NCBI GenBank assembly: GCA_035547425.1
Contig: DASZUU010000051.1
Span: forward strand, 124,001-188,000
Origin: Alloacidobacterium sp035547425
GTDB taxonomy: Bacteria > Acidobacteriota > Terriglobia > Terriglobales > Acidobacteriaceae
DNA length: 64,000 nt
Direction of reading: 5' to 3'
How positions within the stretch are numbered: position 1 is the stretch's first letter; each line of letters starts with the position of its first letter. A model generated the notes under the pieces. That model had not been told where the DNA came from. It saw only the letters and a list, made by a program, of their open reading frames with translations, and made no database searches. Positions 50,736-60,425 of the stretch are shown here, piece by piece. The position numbers were made by a program, and so were the translations under genes.

Positions 50736-51431
50736 TTATTCGGCGGATAGGTTTAGATCGCGGCGCTGAAATATCCATGCGGCTGCCGTAAACCACACGA
50801 AGCCCGCACCAATCGTCAGGCAAAAATCCCCAATCACTGTATTTGGCCTATTGCTGCCGGAAATTGTTGATTGAAACAGAATAAGCAGCAACCTACCGGG
50901 ACCTATCAGTCCCAACTGGCCCGCGTACACTGCGAATCCAATACAGGCCACGGACACGATAGAGGCTAAAAGTTGCGGCAGCAGAATTGACCAGAAAATG
51001 CTGACGGCTCCTGCCCAGATGCCGAGGGCCAATTGCGATGCAGCCATCACAACTAAACCATGGAAATGCTTGTGCAATAGGAGAGCCATAGAGATGCCAC
51101 TTATCAGAAATCCGCTGACATAAAGCACAAGCGGCAGCCAGCAGGACATCAGTAAAGAGAGCAGATATTGTGGTCGGCTGACGGCCCGGCCTAATACCAT
51201 AATGATGCGACGGGACCGCTGTTCATTCCCCAGCAAGGTACTACCGGTAATGGCAACCAAGGCTAATCCCGCAAAACATTCCTGGTGCAATATCCAGAGG
51301 ACGTCATCAGGGTCAGGCTTGCCGCCAAAGCAAATAAGCGCTGCCATAATATACGGCCAGAGCGCCAGCAGCAGAAAAAGCCAGCGATTTTGCCAGAGCA
51401 GGCGGCGCGCAATGATCCAGGCCTTGATCAT
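50736..51431 (-). CDS. ABC-2-type transporter permease
   Basis: This 231-residue protein has six predicted transmembrane helices (for example LFLLLALWPYIMAALICFGG and LLSLLMSCWLPLVLYVSGFL) and no other domain, which fits the membrane half of an ABC exporter. The start at ATG 51431 overlaps the ATPase gene stop by four bases. The stretch GNEQRSRRIIMVLGRAVSRP between helices is typical of ABC-2 permeases. The transported substrate is unknown; the pair could export an antimicrobial, a lipid or a protein. It is convergent with nuoN. Confidence 0.78.
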   Translation of the reverse strand: MIKAWIIARRLLWQNRWLFLLLALWPYIMAALICFGGKPDPDDVLWILHQECFAGLALVAITGSTLLGNEQRSRRIIMVLGRAVSRPQYLLSLLMSCWLPLVLYVSGFLISGISMALLLHKHFHGLVVMAASQLALGIWAGAVSIFWSILLPQLLASIVSVACIGFAVYAGQLGLIGPGRLLLILFQSTISGSNRPNTVIGDFCLTIGAGFVWFTAAAWIFQRRDLNLSAE

Positions 51432-52333
51432 GCTTCTCCCTTCCCGCTCCAATCGACGAAAAGCTCTTCAAGCGTGCGGCGGACTGGAGTTACGCTTTCG
51501 AGTGTTCCGCCAGCCAGCCACACATGCTCAATCAATTTGCGTTGAAGATGGATTGGCACGACAAATTGCAGGCTGCCTGCCGATGAAACGTCAAGGTATT
51601 GCCGGTATTCGGCAAGTGCTTCGATGGATGCCGATGGCAAGCCGCGAACAACGATTTTAGCGTGGCCACTGTCTTCAAGAAATGATTGCAGCGGGCCTTG
51701 CTTTAATAGCTTGCCGTGGTCAAGGAAGGCGATACGATCACATATCTGCTCTACTTCAGCAAGCTGATGCGAACTAAAGAAGATACTTGTTCCCTCGTTC
51801 CGCACAGCGCGCAGAAGCTCGCGGACTTCGAGTACACCCGGCGGATCAAGAGCTGAGGTTGGCTCATCAAGGATCAGTAATCGCGGCTCGTTCACCAGAG
51901 CCTGGGCGAAACCGAGCCGTTGTTGCATGCCGCGGGAAAAGCGCCGCGCATCCTTACCGACAGAAACCAGATCGAACTGCGCCAGCAACGATCGGGTGCG
52001 ATCCTGTAGATGCGGATTGCGCATATTATTCAAAAGGCCGGCCATTTCTACTGCGTCACGTGCAGAACCGGCGAAAAATGATGGCGAATCAGGTAAAAAG
52101 CCCACTTGGGCATGGCTGGAGGTATCGCCGAACGGTTTACCGAGAATCGTTCCTCCGCCCGAGGATGGACGCAAAAAGCCAAGCGCCAGGTGAATGGCAG
52201 TGGTTTTTCCTGCGCCATTCGGACCCAGAAACCCCAGGATTTCGCCCGGCTCCAGGACGAGCGAAAGGTTGTCAAGAGCTTTATAGGAACCGAAATGCTT
52301 GCTTAAGTTCTGAAATTCGAGCGCAGCAGACAC
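51428..52333 (-). CDS. ABC transporter ATP-binding protein
   Basis: A 301-residue ATPase of the CcmA/DrrA-like exporter group. It has Walker A GPNGAGKTTAIH at about 37, the signature FSRGMQQRLGFAQAL, Walker B LLILDEPTSALDP and a switch His in FFSSHQLAEVE. After the ATPase domain comes a C-terminal region of about 90 residues (VVRGLPSASIEALAEY and beyond) as in other exporters of this type. It is first in a two-gene transcript with the permease. Substrate unknown. Confidence 0.9.
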   Translation of the reverse strand: MSAALEFQNLSKHFGSYKALDNLSLVLEPGEILGFLGPNGAGKTTAIHLALGFLRPSSGGGTILGKPFGDTSSHAQVGFLPDSPSFFAGSARDAVEMAGLLNNMRNPHLQDRTRSLLAQFDLVSVGKDARRFSRGMQQRLGFAQALVNEPRLLILDEPTSALDPPGVLEVRELLRAVRNEGTSIFFSSHQLAEVEQICDRIAFLDHGKLLKQGPLQSFLEDSGHAKIVVRGLPSASIEALAEYRQYLDVSSAGSLQFVVPIHLQRKLIEHVWLAGGTLESVTPVRRTLEELFVDWSGKGEA

Positions 52334-52590
52334 AGCGGCATTGTCTCACGTTAGTTTAGTCTTGCCAGCTGCAGGAGTTCGTTCTAGTGAACGGTAAAAA
52401 GCTCAAAATGGTTGAAATTTTCAAACTGGCAATAATAAATTTCTATTTGCACTATCACTTTTTCTGATATCCAAGACATACTTATACGGCCACGATACTC
52501 TGTTAATGACACTACCAGCCAGGACGAGACTCGTCTGCTTTTCGCAGGGAGCCGCGGTGGGCCACGGTGAAACCCATCCAGAGGAGATTC
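52334..52590. other. divergent gap between ABC transporter and glnA
   Basis: The 257-base gap should hold the promoter and leader of glnA. It contains a small inverted repeat, GACGA-GAC-TCGTC, near 52523. I see no glutamine riboswitch, no sigma-54 type promoter and no gene. Confidence 0.45.
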
Positions 52591-54021
52591 ATGTCGAACG
52601 AACTTCGTACTTTCTTGTCGCTCTCATATGGAGAGTTGGAAGATCTGAACCTGAATGCTAAAGAGCAGCGTAAGAACCGCGTAGCCGCGCACAAGATTCA
52701 GGAAGAGCGCATTAAGTATCTGACAGATACAAAGGAAATCAAGGCTGTGACCGTGCTGTTCAGCGACCTCGAGGGCCGCCTGCACATGCTGGATTACGAC
52801 AAGAAATTCCTGGTAAAGAGCTACGACAACCTTACATTTGACGGCTCGTCCATCCGCGGATTTACTGCGCAGCGCGAGAGCGATCTGCGCCTCGGGATTG
52901 ACTGGAGCGCGTTCTATTGGGCGCCGGCGGATGTGTTTGGTCCCGGCAAGGTTCTGGTCTTCGGCGAGGTCATCGACAAGGAAGGCACTCCCTACTCTGC
53001 CGATATGCGCGGGGTATTGAAGGGCTTTGCGCAGGCGCTGCATGAAAAGGAAGGCTATACCCTCAACGCCGCGAATGAGATCGAAGGCTTCATCTTCGCA
53101 GGTAACGATGCAGAGCGCCGCTTTCCGGAGACGGGCAAATTTGAATATGTAAATACCGGCGGATACTATCACTCATTGCCGGGTGATCCGCTGCGCAACT
53201 TTATCGATACTGCTGCCGAAGTGCTGCGCTCCATGGGCTTCGAGAATGAGAAGGACCACCCTGAAGTTGCTCCTTCACAGTTTGAGATCAACTATGGCTA
53301 TGGCGAAGTGGTTTCCGCTGCCGACCAGATTCAGATTTACAAGCTTGTCTGTCGCCAGGTTGCAACCAAGCTTGGCGTGACAGCGTCGTTCCTGCCGAAA
53401 CCTGTGGTAGGCGTAAACGGCAGCGGCATGCACACGAACATCTCCATCAGCAAGGGCGGCAAGAATATCTTCTGGGACCCGAAAGGCGAGGAGAAACTGG
53501 CTGGATTTGCATGGGACTTCGTAGACCGCATTCTGACGCATGGCAATGACATCTGCCTGTTGCTGAATTCGAGCGTGAACTCCTATCGGCGCCTCGATCC
53601 GCATTTTGAAGCTCCGAACCAGATCAAGGCTTCGGCAGTGGATCGCGGTTCCATGGTGCGCATCCCGATCGGCAATGAGAAGTCGTCGCGCGTTGAAGTG
53701 CGTTCGGTCGCGCCCGACTCGAATCCCTATCTCGTGCTTTATTCGATCTTTAAGTCAGGCCTCGATGGAGAAACGGCGAAGATTGAAAATCTGCGTCAGG
53801 CGCAACGTTACCTGCCGGATAATATCTATACGGCTATTGAAAACTTCCGCAACTCGACCTGGACAACAAAGCTTCTGGGCGAGGATGTAAAGGCCCGCTA
53901 TGCCGACCTGAAGCAGGCGTCGGCAGATCGTTGCCCGCGTCTGCTTGGCACATATGTTAAGCCGCAGGAAGTGCAGTTCCATCACGAGGTCTATAACCAA
54001 TTTTTGTGGAACCAGTTCTAA
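52591..54021 (+). CDS. glnA: glutamine synthetase, type I
   Basis: This 476-residue enzyme joins ammonia to glutamate using ATP. The beta-grasp domain and the catalytic domain are visible: FDGSSIRGF, HPEVAPSQFEINYGYGEV, KPVVGVNGSGMHTNISIS, and the loop NSYRRLDPHFEAPNQIKAS. The usual adenylylation site (NLYDLP around the conserved Tyr) is not present; the C-terminus instead reads YADLKQASADRCPRLLG and FHHEVYNQFLWNQF. So control by GlnE-type adenylylation is unlikely. ATG 52591 follows GAGGAG; a GTG at 52567 has no ribosome site. A clear terminator follows the gene. Confidence 0.9.
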   Translation: MSNELRTFLSLSYGELEDLNLNAKEQRKNRVAAHKIQEERIKYLTDTKEIKAVTVLFSDLEGRLHMLDYDKKFLVKSYDNLTFDGSSIRGFTAQRESDLRLGIDWSAFYWAPADVFGPGKVLVFGEVIDKEGTPYSADMRGVLKGFAQALHEKEGYTLNAANEIEGFIFAGNDAERRFPETGKFEYVNTGGYYHSLPGDPLRNFIDTAAEVLRSMGFENEKDHPEVAPSQFEINYGYGEVVSAADQIQIYKLVCRQVATKLGVTASFLPKPVVGVNGSGMHTNISISKGGKNIFWDPKGEEKLAGFAWDFVDRILTHGNDICLLLNSSVNSYRRLDPHFEAPNQIKASAVDRGSMVRIPIGNEKSSRVEVRSVAPDSNPYLVLYSIFKSGLDGETAKIENLRQAQRYLPDNIYTAIENFRNSTWTTKLLGEDVKARYADLKQASADRCPRLLGTYVKPQEVQFHHEVYNQFLWNQF

Positions 54022-54047
54022 GGAATAAAACTGCGTTGTCTTGCCTC

Positions 54048-54080
54048 ATCGCTCCGGTTCTAGCCGGAGCGATTGTTTTT
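54048..54080 (+). terminator. rho-independent terminator after glnA
   Basis: Perfect ten-base stem ATCGCTCCGG / CCGGAGCGAT with a six-base loop, then TGTTTTT, 26 bases after the glnA stop. Confidence 0.9.
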
Positions 54081-54104
54081 GCGGCAAAAGATACACTACA
54101 AAAG

Positions 54105-54695
54105 ATGCGATTTCGTTCTGCCTTGCTTTGTCTTATTGTGTTGCTGCTCACACCGCTTGCTCATGCTGTGGAACTGAAAATTACTGCGCAGGCGCTGGAG
54201 CATACCTTGAAGGTTCAACTTTTCAATGGACCCAATGGGCGCTACTACATTAAGGGCGATGCGAAATCGGCATGTTATGTGTATGCGGAAGATCCCAAGG
54301 TTTCATTTTCAGGCGACCGGATTTTTGTTCATGTCCACACGAGTGCAAAGCTGGGCACACGCTTTCGCGGGAGTTGCCTGGGCTTGGGATTGTCCCCGGA
54401 TGCAGATGTTTCACTGTTGCCGGATGCCGAAGGCGAAACAATTGGATTTCGAGACGCAAGGATTGAGAACTTAAGTGAATCGCGTGAACTGAACTTTGTA
54501 TTGATGCCATTCTTGAGCAGACAAGTACCTTCAAGCATGAAGGTGAATGCGGCGACTCTGCTGCGGCGGGTGCTGGAACAATCTCTGACGAGCACCGGAT
54601 ACGATTTGAAGCTGGATCGGCTGAAGATTCACTCTATGACTGTGGATAATAATGCGCTGGTGGTCGATGTGGATGGCGACCTCAGCGTAAATTAG
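54105..54695 (+). CDS. exported protein of unknown function
   Basis: This 196-residue protein starts with a clear signal peptide (MRFRSALLCLIVLLLTPLAHA) and lacks further membrane segments, so it is probably periplasmic. The mature part is strand-rich, with VELKITAQALEHTLKVQLF, IFVHVHTSAKLGTRF and NALVVDVDGDLSV. A long lipid-carrier fold would fit this pattern but I cannot confirm it. ATG 54105 is preferred over 54006 because it begins the signal peptide and follows the glnA terminator. It ends six bases before the convergent permease. Confidence 0.65.
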   Translation: MRFRSALLCLIVLLLTPLAHAVELKITAQALEHTLKVQLFNGPNGRYYIKGDAKSACYVYAEDPKVSFSGDRIFVHVHTSAKLGTRFRGSCLGLGLSPDADVSLLPDAEGETIGFRDARIENLSESRELNFVLMPFLSRQVPSSMKVNAATLLRRVLEQSLTSTGYDLKLDRLKIHSMTVDNNALVVDVDGDLSVN

Positions 54696-54700
54696 TCAGT

Positions 54701-57364
54701 TTATTCTGTTCGGAGAGCCTGTATAGGATCGAGCCGCGAGGCGCGCCATGCAGGCACAGCGCAGGCAAGAGCAGACACAATCAATAATGTAACCGCAACA
54801 GATATGAATACTCCGATATCGATTGGGCTGGTTCCATAGAGCACGGAGCGAATGAACTGCACTATTCCGAGACTGCCCGCTATTCCAAGACCCAGCCCTA
54901 TGAAGGCTGGCAGCATGCCATCCCGCAACACTAACGTCATAACCTGATCCCGTTGCGCTCCCAGTGCAATGCGAATGCCGATTTCGGTTGTGCGCTGCGT
55001 TACGAGATATGCAAGTACTCCATAGAGGCCCACTGCGGCCAAGATCAGTGATAATGCGGCGAAGGTCAGCACCAGCGTAGCGCTGAAACTGGAATCTGCC
55101 GTCTCGTTGCCAACAATCTGCTCCATAGTACGAATGCGCGCTACAGGGAGATCTGGATCGAGTTGTGCGAATTGCTTCTGAATGGGAATAGAGAGTGAAG
55201 CAGCTTCATCATATGTTCGAACAGCTAACGTAGCGTCGCTGGTTTCCATATATGCGCCTGACAAGATGGGGAAATACATCATGGGACGCAATTCTCCTTT
55301 GACGGAATACAGTGTATCGCCAACAACGCCGATGATTTCGTAATTCTCGCCGTTTGCTGTATGCCAGCTTACATGCAAATGTTTGCCTATGGGATCTTCA
55401 TTGGGAAAATAATCATGCGCCAGCTTCTGGCTAATGATGACGTATTGATCGCGACTCAGGCGCTCGTCTTCTGAGAAAAAGCGTCCCCTGAGCAAAGGAA
55501 TACCGAGCGCTGAGAAGTAGCCGGGATCAGCAGCTCGGAATAGCGCATACGGATGCTCGCCGGGCGGCAACTGAGGATGCTCGGGGATTGAGATTATTTT
55601 ATCTCCGTAGTAACCGTCGCCGGGAACTGCAGAAACTAAGCCGGCAGCGCGCACTCCAGGCAGGTGGCGAACGCGCTCCAACAGTTGTGTATGGAACGCG
55701 AGAATATCTTCAGGGTGCTCATGATATTTTGCGTCATGCAGAAAATACTTCATTGTGAGCACGTTCTGCGTATCGCAACCAAGATCGACGGATCTGAGAT
55801 GCAGGAAACTTTTAAAAAGCAATCCTGCGCCCACAAGCAAAACTACGGTGAGTGCAATTTCCAACGTTAGTAAAAGCCTGCGTAAAGATGCTCGCGATAC
55901 GCTCCCACTGATGCTCCGTGCTGAATCCTGCAATGCTGCTAACATGCCGTTACGCGTGGCAGCTAACGCGGGCAATAATCCTGCCAGCAATCCGGTAAGA
56001 AGAGTGATGCCGATGGCAAATCCGATGACATAGCCATCCGGCTGAACGCTTTCCGCTCGTGGCATATCTACCCAATGCGTCGTTAGCCAATGGGTTGCCG
56101 ATACAGCAAGAAGCGCGCCAAACACACCTCCACTCATACAAATAAGCAGGCTTTCGACCATTTGCTCACGGCATAATCTTAGGCGGCTGCTACCGAGAGC
56201 GCTGCGAATGGCAATCTCCTTGCGGCGCGCGGCAGCACGAGCCACGAGTAGGTTCGACATGTTAAGGCAAGCGATGAGCAGCAGACATGTAACCGCGCCC
56301 AGCAGAACATAGAGCGGCGTTTTTACATCCTGAACAAAATCATCGATCATCGGGAATGCATTGACTCCGGCTGCAACCGGACCGTTTGTATAAAGCTTTA
56401 GATAGGTTTGATGCTGCAATGCACTGATCTCATCGACGGCCTGCTTTACACTCACACCCGGCTTCAGGCGGGCGAATGCGCGGCTCGAATGGTTCATGTG
56501 GCTCTCGAGAAATTCGTCACTGGCAATAATCTTAAACGGCACCCAGAGTTGAATCTGCGGGTCAGGGTATGTGAACCACTTTGGCAGCACACCAATAACG
56601 ATGTATGGCTGTGCATTGAGCCTGATGGGCTTTCCGATGATGGAAGCATCACCGCGAAAACGGCGTTGAAAGAGTCTCCAGGACAATATCACCGTAGGCG
56701 TTGCACCGCGCTTATCATCGTCGGCGATAAAGGAGCGGCCAAGTGCGGGCTGCACGCCAAGTGTCGAAAAGAAAGTCCACGAGCCTTGTCCGGCATCGAG
56801 CATCTCGGGTAGTTCATTTTTTTCACCGGAGATATTGAAGCCCGACCATCTCCAGATGGCCATCTGTTCAAAGCCGTGTGATTGACGCTGCCAATCGTAA
56901 AAATCTCCTACAGCAACTCCCCAACGATCAGCAGATTCATCCTTGCGTCCATATAGCCCGACCAAGTGCTCTGAGTTTTTGAATGGCAAGGGCTTGAGCA
57001 ATACTGAGCGTACAACAGTGAATAGCGCGACATTTGCACCGACGCCGAGAGCAATGATCAAAATGGAAGCAGCAGCGAAGACCGGAGTCCTGGCCAGCGT
57101 GCGTACGCCAATTTTGACATCGTGCATAAACTGTTCCAGCCAATTCCAACTCCAGGTCGCACGGGCTTGATCACGCAGGACACCAGGATTTCCGAAGCTG
57201 CGCATGGCGGCATGGCGTGCCTCTTCTCTGCTCATTCCTGCTGCAAGGTTTTCAGCGATCTGCTGATCAAGATGAAACTGTAATTCATCCTCGAGATGAG
57301 CTGCAGCATCACGGCGATGAAAAAGCATTCGGAATTTCATTGCGAGTTGGTGCTGCCATCGCAT
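54701..57364 (-). CDS. MacB-like permease of the acidobacterial duplicated type (ADOP), second copy
   Basis: This 887-residue membrane protein has the N-terminal ADOP region (HLEDELQFHLDQQIAENLA, RHAAMRSFGNPGVLRDQ), then a MacB-type periplasmic core and two FtsX-like domains, with four clusters of helices in all. The last residues are RASRLDPIQALRTE, as in the copy upstream. The ATG at 57364 (MRWQHQ) is taken as start. No ATPase gene is next to it, so it may work with an ATPase encoded elsewhere or have another role. It is preceded by its paralogue, six bases away, and by a PadR regulator. The function in acidobacteria is unknown; efflux is a guess. Confidence 0.88.
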   Translation of the reverse strand: MRWQHQLAMKFRMLFHRRDAAAHLEDELQFHLDQQIAENLAAGMSREEARHAAMRSFGNPGVLRDQARATWSWNWLEQFMHDVKIGVRTLARTPVFAAASILIIALGVGANVALFTVVRSVLLKPLPFKNSEHLVGLYGRKDESADRWGVAVGDFYDWQRQSHGFEQMAIWRWSGFNISGEKNELPEMLDAGQGSWTFFSTLGVQPALGRSFIADDDKRGATPTVILSWRLFQRRFRGDASIIGKPIRLNAQPYIVIGVLPKWFTYPDPQIQLWVPFKIIASDEFLESHMNHSSRAFARLKPGVSVKQAVDEISALQHQTYLKLYTNGPVAAGVNAFPMIDDFVQDVKTPLYVLLGAVTCLLLIACLNMSNLLVARAAARRKEIAIRSALGSSRLRLCREQMVESLLICMSGGVFGALLAVSATHWLTTHWVDMPRAESVQPDGYVIGFAIGITLLTGLLAGLLPALAATRNGMLAALQDSARSISGSVSRASLRRLLLTLEIALTVVLLVGAGLLFKSFLHLRSVDLGCDTQNVLTMKYFLHDAKYHEHPEDILAFHTQLLERVRHLPGVRAAGLVSAVPGDGYYGDKIISIPEHPQLPPGEHPYALFRAADPGYFSALGIPLLRGRFFSEDERLSRDQYVIISQKLAHDYFPNEDPIGKHLHVSWHTANGENYEIIGVVGDTLYSVKGELRPMMYFPILSGAYMETSDATLAVRTYDEAASLSIPIQKQFAQLDPDLPVARIRTMEQIVGNETADSSFSATLVLTFAALSLILAAVGLYGVLAYLVTQRTTEIGIRIALGAQRDQVMTLVLRDGMLPAFIGLGLGIAGSLGIVQFIRSVLYGTSPIDIGVFISVAVTLLIVSALACAVPAWRASRLDPIQALRTE

Positions 57365-57369
57365 ATGGG

Positions 57370-60018
57370 CTACTCCGTTCTGAGAGCCTGTATAGGATCG
57401 AGCCGCGAGGCGCGCCATGAAGGTACGGCACAGGCAGCTATTGCTACAGCAAGAAGAAGGAAGCAGACCACAATAAACACCAGCGGATCGGACGGATGAA
57501 CGCCATAGAGCAGCGATTCGATATAGCGAGCCAGGCCGAAACTTGCAGCCAAGCCAAGAAATAGACCGAAAATAGCGGGCCGTAGTCCATTGAGAAGCAT
57601 GAGCTTGATAACCTGTTCGCGTTGCGCGCCGAGGGCAAGACGAATACCGATTTCTGTTGTTCGTTGCGCGACGATATAAGAGAGAACGCCGAAGAGTCCA
57701 ACGCCTGCGAGAAGGAGCGAGAGAACGGCGAAAGCCAGCAGAAGTTTGGCATCGAAACTCTGATTTAATGTGGACTGGCCAAGAATCTGGTCCATTGTAA
57801 GGATGTTAGCTACCGAGAGGTCACGGTCGATACCGGCAATGACTTTCTGCGCTGGAACGGCTGCAAGGCTCGCATCCGACGCTGTGTGGATCACAAGTCG
57901 GACAGAGCGTTCTGAGCCCGAGTAGAGCGGATAGTAGATGGTTGGATACTGAGGCTCAGCAGGGCTCTCCAATGTATTGCCGACGACGCCGACAATCTCA
58001 TAGTGCACGATTGGATCACCTAATTCAGGAACTATATGTTTTCCTATTGGGCTTTCATTGGGAAACATCTGCTCCGCGAGCGATTGGCTGATCACAACAT
58101 ATTGCGCGCGATCGAAGCGTTCATCCGACTGCAGAAAACGTCCTTGCAAGAGCGGGATATGCATTGCCGTGAAATATGTTGGATCTATATAGCGAGTGGA
58201 CGCATCCAGCACCTGCCCCTGTGGCAGCGGAGGGTGCTCAGGAATGCTAAACACGTCGTCCCGTAAATGACCCTCGCCGGGAAGGATGGTAGTAAGACCT
58301 GCACTTTCGACACCAGGAAGTTGCTGAACTCTTTCGATTACTTGCTCGTAGAAGGAAACGCGTTTCGCTGGTGTGTTATAGCTGGCTTTTGGAAGATTGA
58401 TTTCCATAGTCAGCACATTGTGAGTTGCGCAACCTATATTCACGGAGCGAAGCTGACGATAGCTTTTCATCAGCAATCCAGCACCAACGAGTAATACGAC
58501 AGTAAGTCCGACTTCCAGCGCCAAAAGGAGCTGACGCAGGCGCGCGCTTTTCCGTCCGCCGCTGTGCGAGCGCGAAGACTCATGCAGTGCTGCGAGAATT
58601 TTTCTGCTGCTTGAAGCAAACGCGGGAATAATTCCGGAAAAAATGCCGCACGTAAACACGATCCCAATGGTCGCCAGAAAAATCGCCCAGTCCATGTGAA
58701 TAGCTTCGGCGCGGGGAATGTCAGCTCTTGAAGAGACGAGCCAATGCAGGATTATGCCCGCGAAAAACAGGCCGACGATGCCTCCGCAAACAGAAAGCAG
58801 CAGGCTCTCCATCATCTGTTCGCGGATAAGGCGCGTCCTGCTTCCACCGAGAGCCGCACGGATGGCGGTTTCTTTGCGGCGCGAAGCGGAGCGCGCTACA
58901 AGCAGATTCGCAATATTGAGGCAGGCGATAAGCAGTAAGCATCCAGTTGCCGCGAAGACAACATAGAGACCACTTTTTACATTGACAACCTGCGCGTCCA
59001 GCATGGGGCGAATATTTGCAGCGTCGTTAACCGGCCCCTCAGGGTTCTCGATGCGGATACGCCGCTGAATTGCAATCAGATCCGCGGTAGCCTGGGCTAT
59101 AGAGATACCAGGCTTGAGGCGCGCCACAACTTCAAAGTTGTGCGCAACAAACATTCGCATCAAGTCAGGAGACTTCTCGTGATAGAGAGCGGTCCAAAGC
59201 TGGACCTTTGTGTCGGGATAGGTAAACCATGCCGGAAGCACTCCGATCACGGTATAGGGTTTTGCATCAAGCAGGATACTCCGGCCTAAAATCGCAGGAT
59301 TAGCTCCGAAACGGCGTTGCCACATCCCCCATGACAGAACAACGGTTGCTGCGCCGCCAGGTCTATCTTCGTCCGCAGTAAAGAATCGTCCCATAGCGGG
59401 TTGAACACCGAGTAGAGAGAAGAAATTCCAAGAAGTGTTGTACGCATCGACGACTTCAGGAAGTTGACCGCCAGCTCCGGAGAGATTGTAGATGGCACGC
59501 TTCATAACGGCCATGTCTTCAAAGCTGTGGGCTTCCTCCTTCCATCGCCCAAAGGTGCCTCCAGCAACAATATTGTCCTGGAAGCGACCTTTTCTGTCAG
59601 CTTCAAAGAGACGGACGAGTTGTTCGGGATTTTTAAAAGGTAGAGGCTTGAGCAATACGGAATGAATCACTGTAAGCAGTGCGACATTTGCACCAATGCC
59701 CAGGGCCATTATCAGAATGGCCAACACGGCAAAGCCCGGTGTGCGGCGCAAAGTACGCGCGCCGTAACGAATATCTCGACCAAGCTGTTCCAGCCATTGC
59801 CAACTCCATGTTTCGCGAGTTTGATCACGCAACGCAGTTGGATTGCCGAAAGCACGCATAGCTGCATGGCGAGCCTCTTCTTCGCTCATTCCGAAGGCAA
59901 TGTTTTCAGCAATCTGTTGGTCAAGATGGAATTGCAGCTCGTCATCAAGACGGTTTGCTTCCTTGCCACGACTTACCAGCATTTTGCATTGCATCCACAG
60001 CTTGTGCAGCCAGCGCAT
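57370..60018 (-). CDS. MacB-like permease of the acidobacterial duplicated type (ADOP), first copy
   Basis: This 882-residue protein repeats the plan of the next gene: N-terminal RLDDELQFHLDQQIAENIA region, MacB-type core with WAWQR-like strands, and two FtsX-type membrane domains ending in RASRLDPIQALRTE. The gene lies 72 bases after the PadR gene and 6 bases before its paralogue, suggesting one transcript. The C-terminal ends of the two genes share a 38-base identical stretch, an unusually exact match. No ATP-binding subunit is next to them. Role and substrate are unknown. Confidence 0.88.
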   Translation of the reverse strand: MRWLHKLWMQCKMLVSRGKEANRLDDELQFHLDQQIAENIAFGMSEEEARHAAMRAFGNPTALRDQTRETWSWQWLEQLGRDIRYGARTLRRTPGFAVLAILIMALGIGANVALLTVIHSVLLKPLPFKNPEQLVRLFEADRKGRFQDNIVAGGTFGRWKEEAHSFEDMAVMKRAIYNLSGAGGQLPEVVDAYNTSWNFFSLLGVQPAMGRFFTADEDRPGGAATVVLSWGMWQRRFGANPAILGRSILLDAKPYTVIGVLPAWFTYPDTKVQLWTALYHEKSPDLMRMFVAHNFEVVARLKPGISIAQATADLIAIQRRIRIENPEGPVNDAANIRPMLDAQVVNVKSGLYVVFAATGCLLLIACLNIANLLVARSASRRKETAIRAALGGSRTRLIREQMMESLLLSVCGGIVGLFFAGIILHWLVSSRADIPRAEAIHMDWAIFLATIGIVFTCGIFSGIIPAFASSSRKILAALHESSRSHSGGRKSARLRQLLLALEVGLTVVLLVGAGLLMKSYRQLRSVNIGCATHNVLTMEINLPKASYNTPAKRVSFYEQVIERVQQLPGVESAGLTTILPGEGHLRDDVFSIPEHPPLPQGQVLDASTRYIDPTYFTAMHIPLLQGRFLQSDERFDRAQYVVISQSLAEQMFPNESPIGKHIVPELGDPIVHYEIVGVVGNTLESPAEPQYPTIYYPLYSGSERSVRLVIHTASDASLAAVPAQKVIAGIDRDLSVANILTMDQILGQSTLNQSFDAKLLLAFAVLSLLLAGVGLFGVLSYIVAQRTTEIGIRLALGAQREQVIKLMLLNGLRPAIFGLFLGLAASFGLARYIESLLYGVHPSDPLVFIVVCFLLLAVAIAACAVPSWRASRLDPIQALRTE

Positions 60019-60089
60019 AGGCGCTTCTCCTCAGGCTTTCGCTATTCTTTGCTCACCCTTCGCGTTGTTCCGGATGGTGCATCGATCCC

Positions 60090-60419
60090 TCAAGCTTCCT
60101 GAACGACGATGTTGATGGCTTCGGAAAGACGGTTCCAGTTGGCCGTCTCCGATTCAAGCTGCTTGCGTCCGGCAGTGGTGAGTGAATAGAACTTAGCCTG
60201 ACGGCCAGTTTCGCTTTCATCCCACTTTGCCTTGATCCATCCCTGCTGCTCCAGCCGATGCAATGCCGGATAAAGCGAACCTTGCTGCACCTGTAACACA
60301 TCGCCGGAAACCTGCTGGATGCGTTTAGCGATGGCCCAACCATGCTTGGCTTCGAGCGAAAGAGTTTTCAGAATAAGAAGATCGAGAGTTCCCTGTACGA
60401 GATCGCTTGGTTTTCCCAT
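60090..60419 (-). CDS. PadR-family transcriptional regulator
   Basis: This 109-residue protein is a short PadR regulator: winged helix (GTLDLLILKTLSLEAKHGWAIAKRIQ, shown here only by its position at about 9-34), QGSLYPALHRLEQQGWIKAKW and a C-terminal dimer helix. PadR proteins often bind a small molecule and release DNA. The ATG at 60419 has no ribosome site but follows a likely promoter by six bases, so the mRNA may be leaderless. A near-palindromic site lies in that promoter, so autorepression is likely. It is first in the permease operon. Confidence 0.9.
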   Translation of the reverse strand: MGKPSDLVQGTLDLLILKTLSLEAKHGWAIAKRIQQVSGDVLQVQQGSLYPALHRLEQQGWIKAKWDESETGRQAKFYSLTTAGRKQLESETANWNRLSEAINIVVQEA

Positions 60420-60425
60420 GCCATG

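Noticed and set aside
52334..52590. Sigma-54 promoter before glnA
   Set aside because: TGGCA and TTGCA pieces occur but the spacing is about twice that required.
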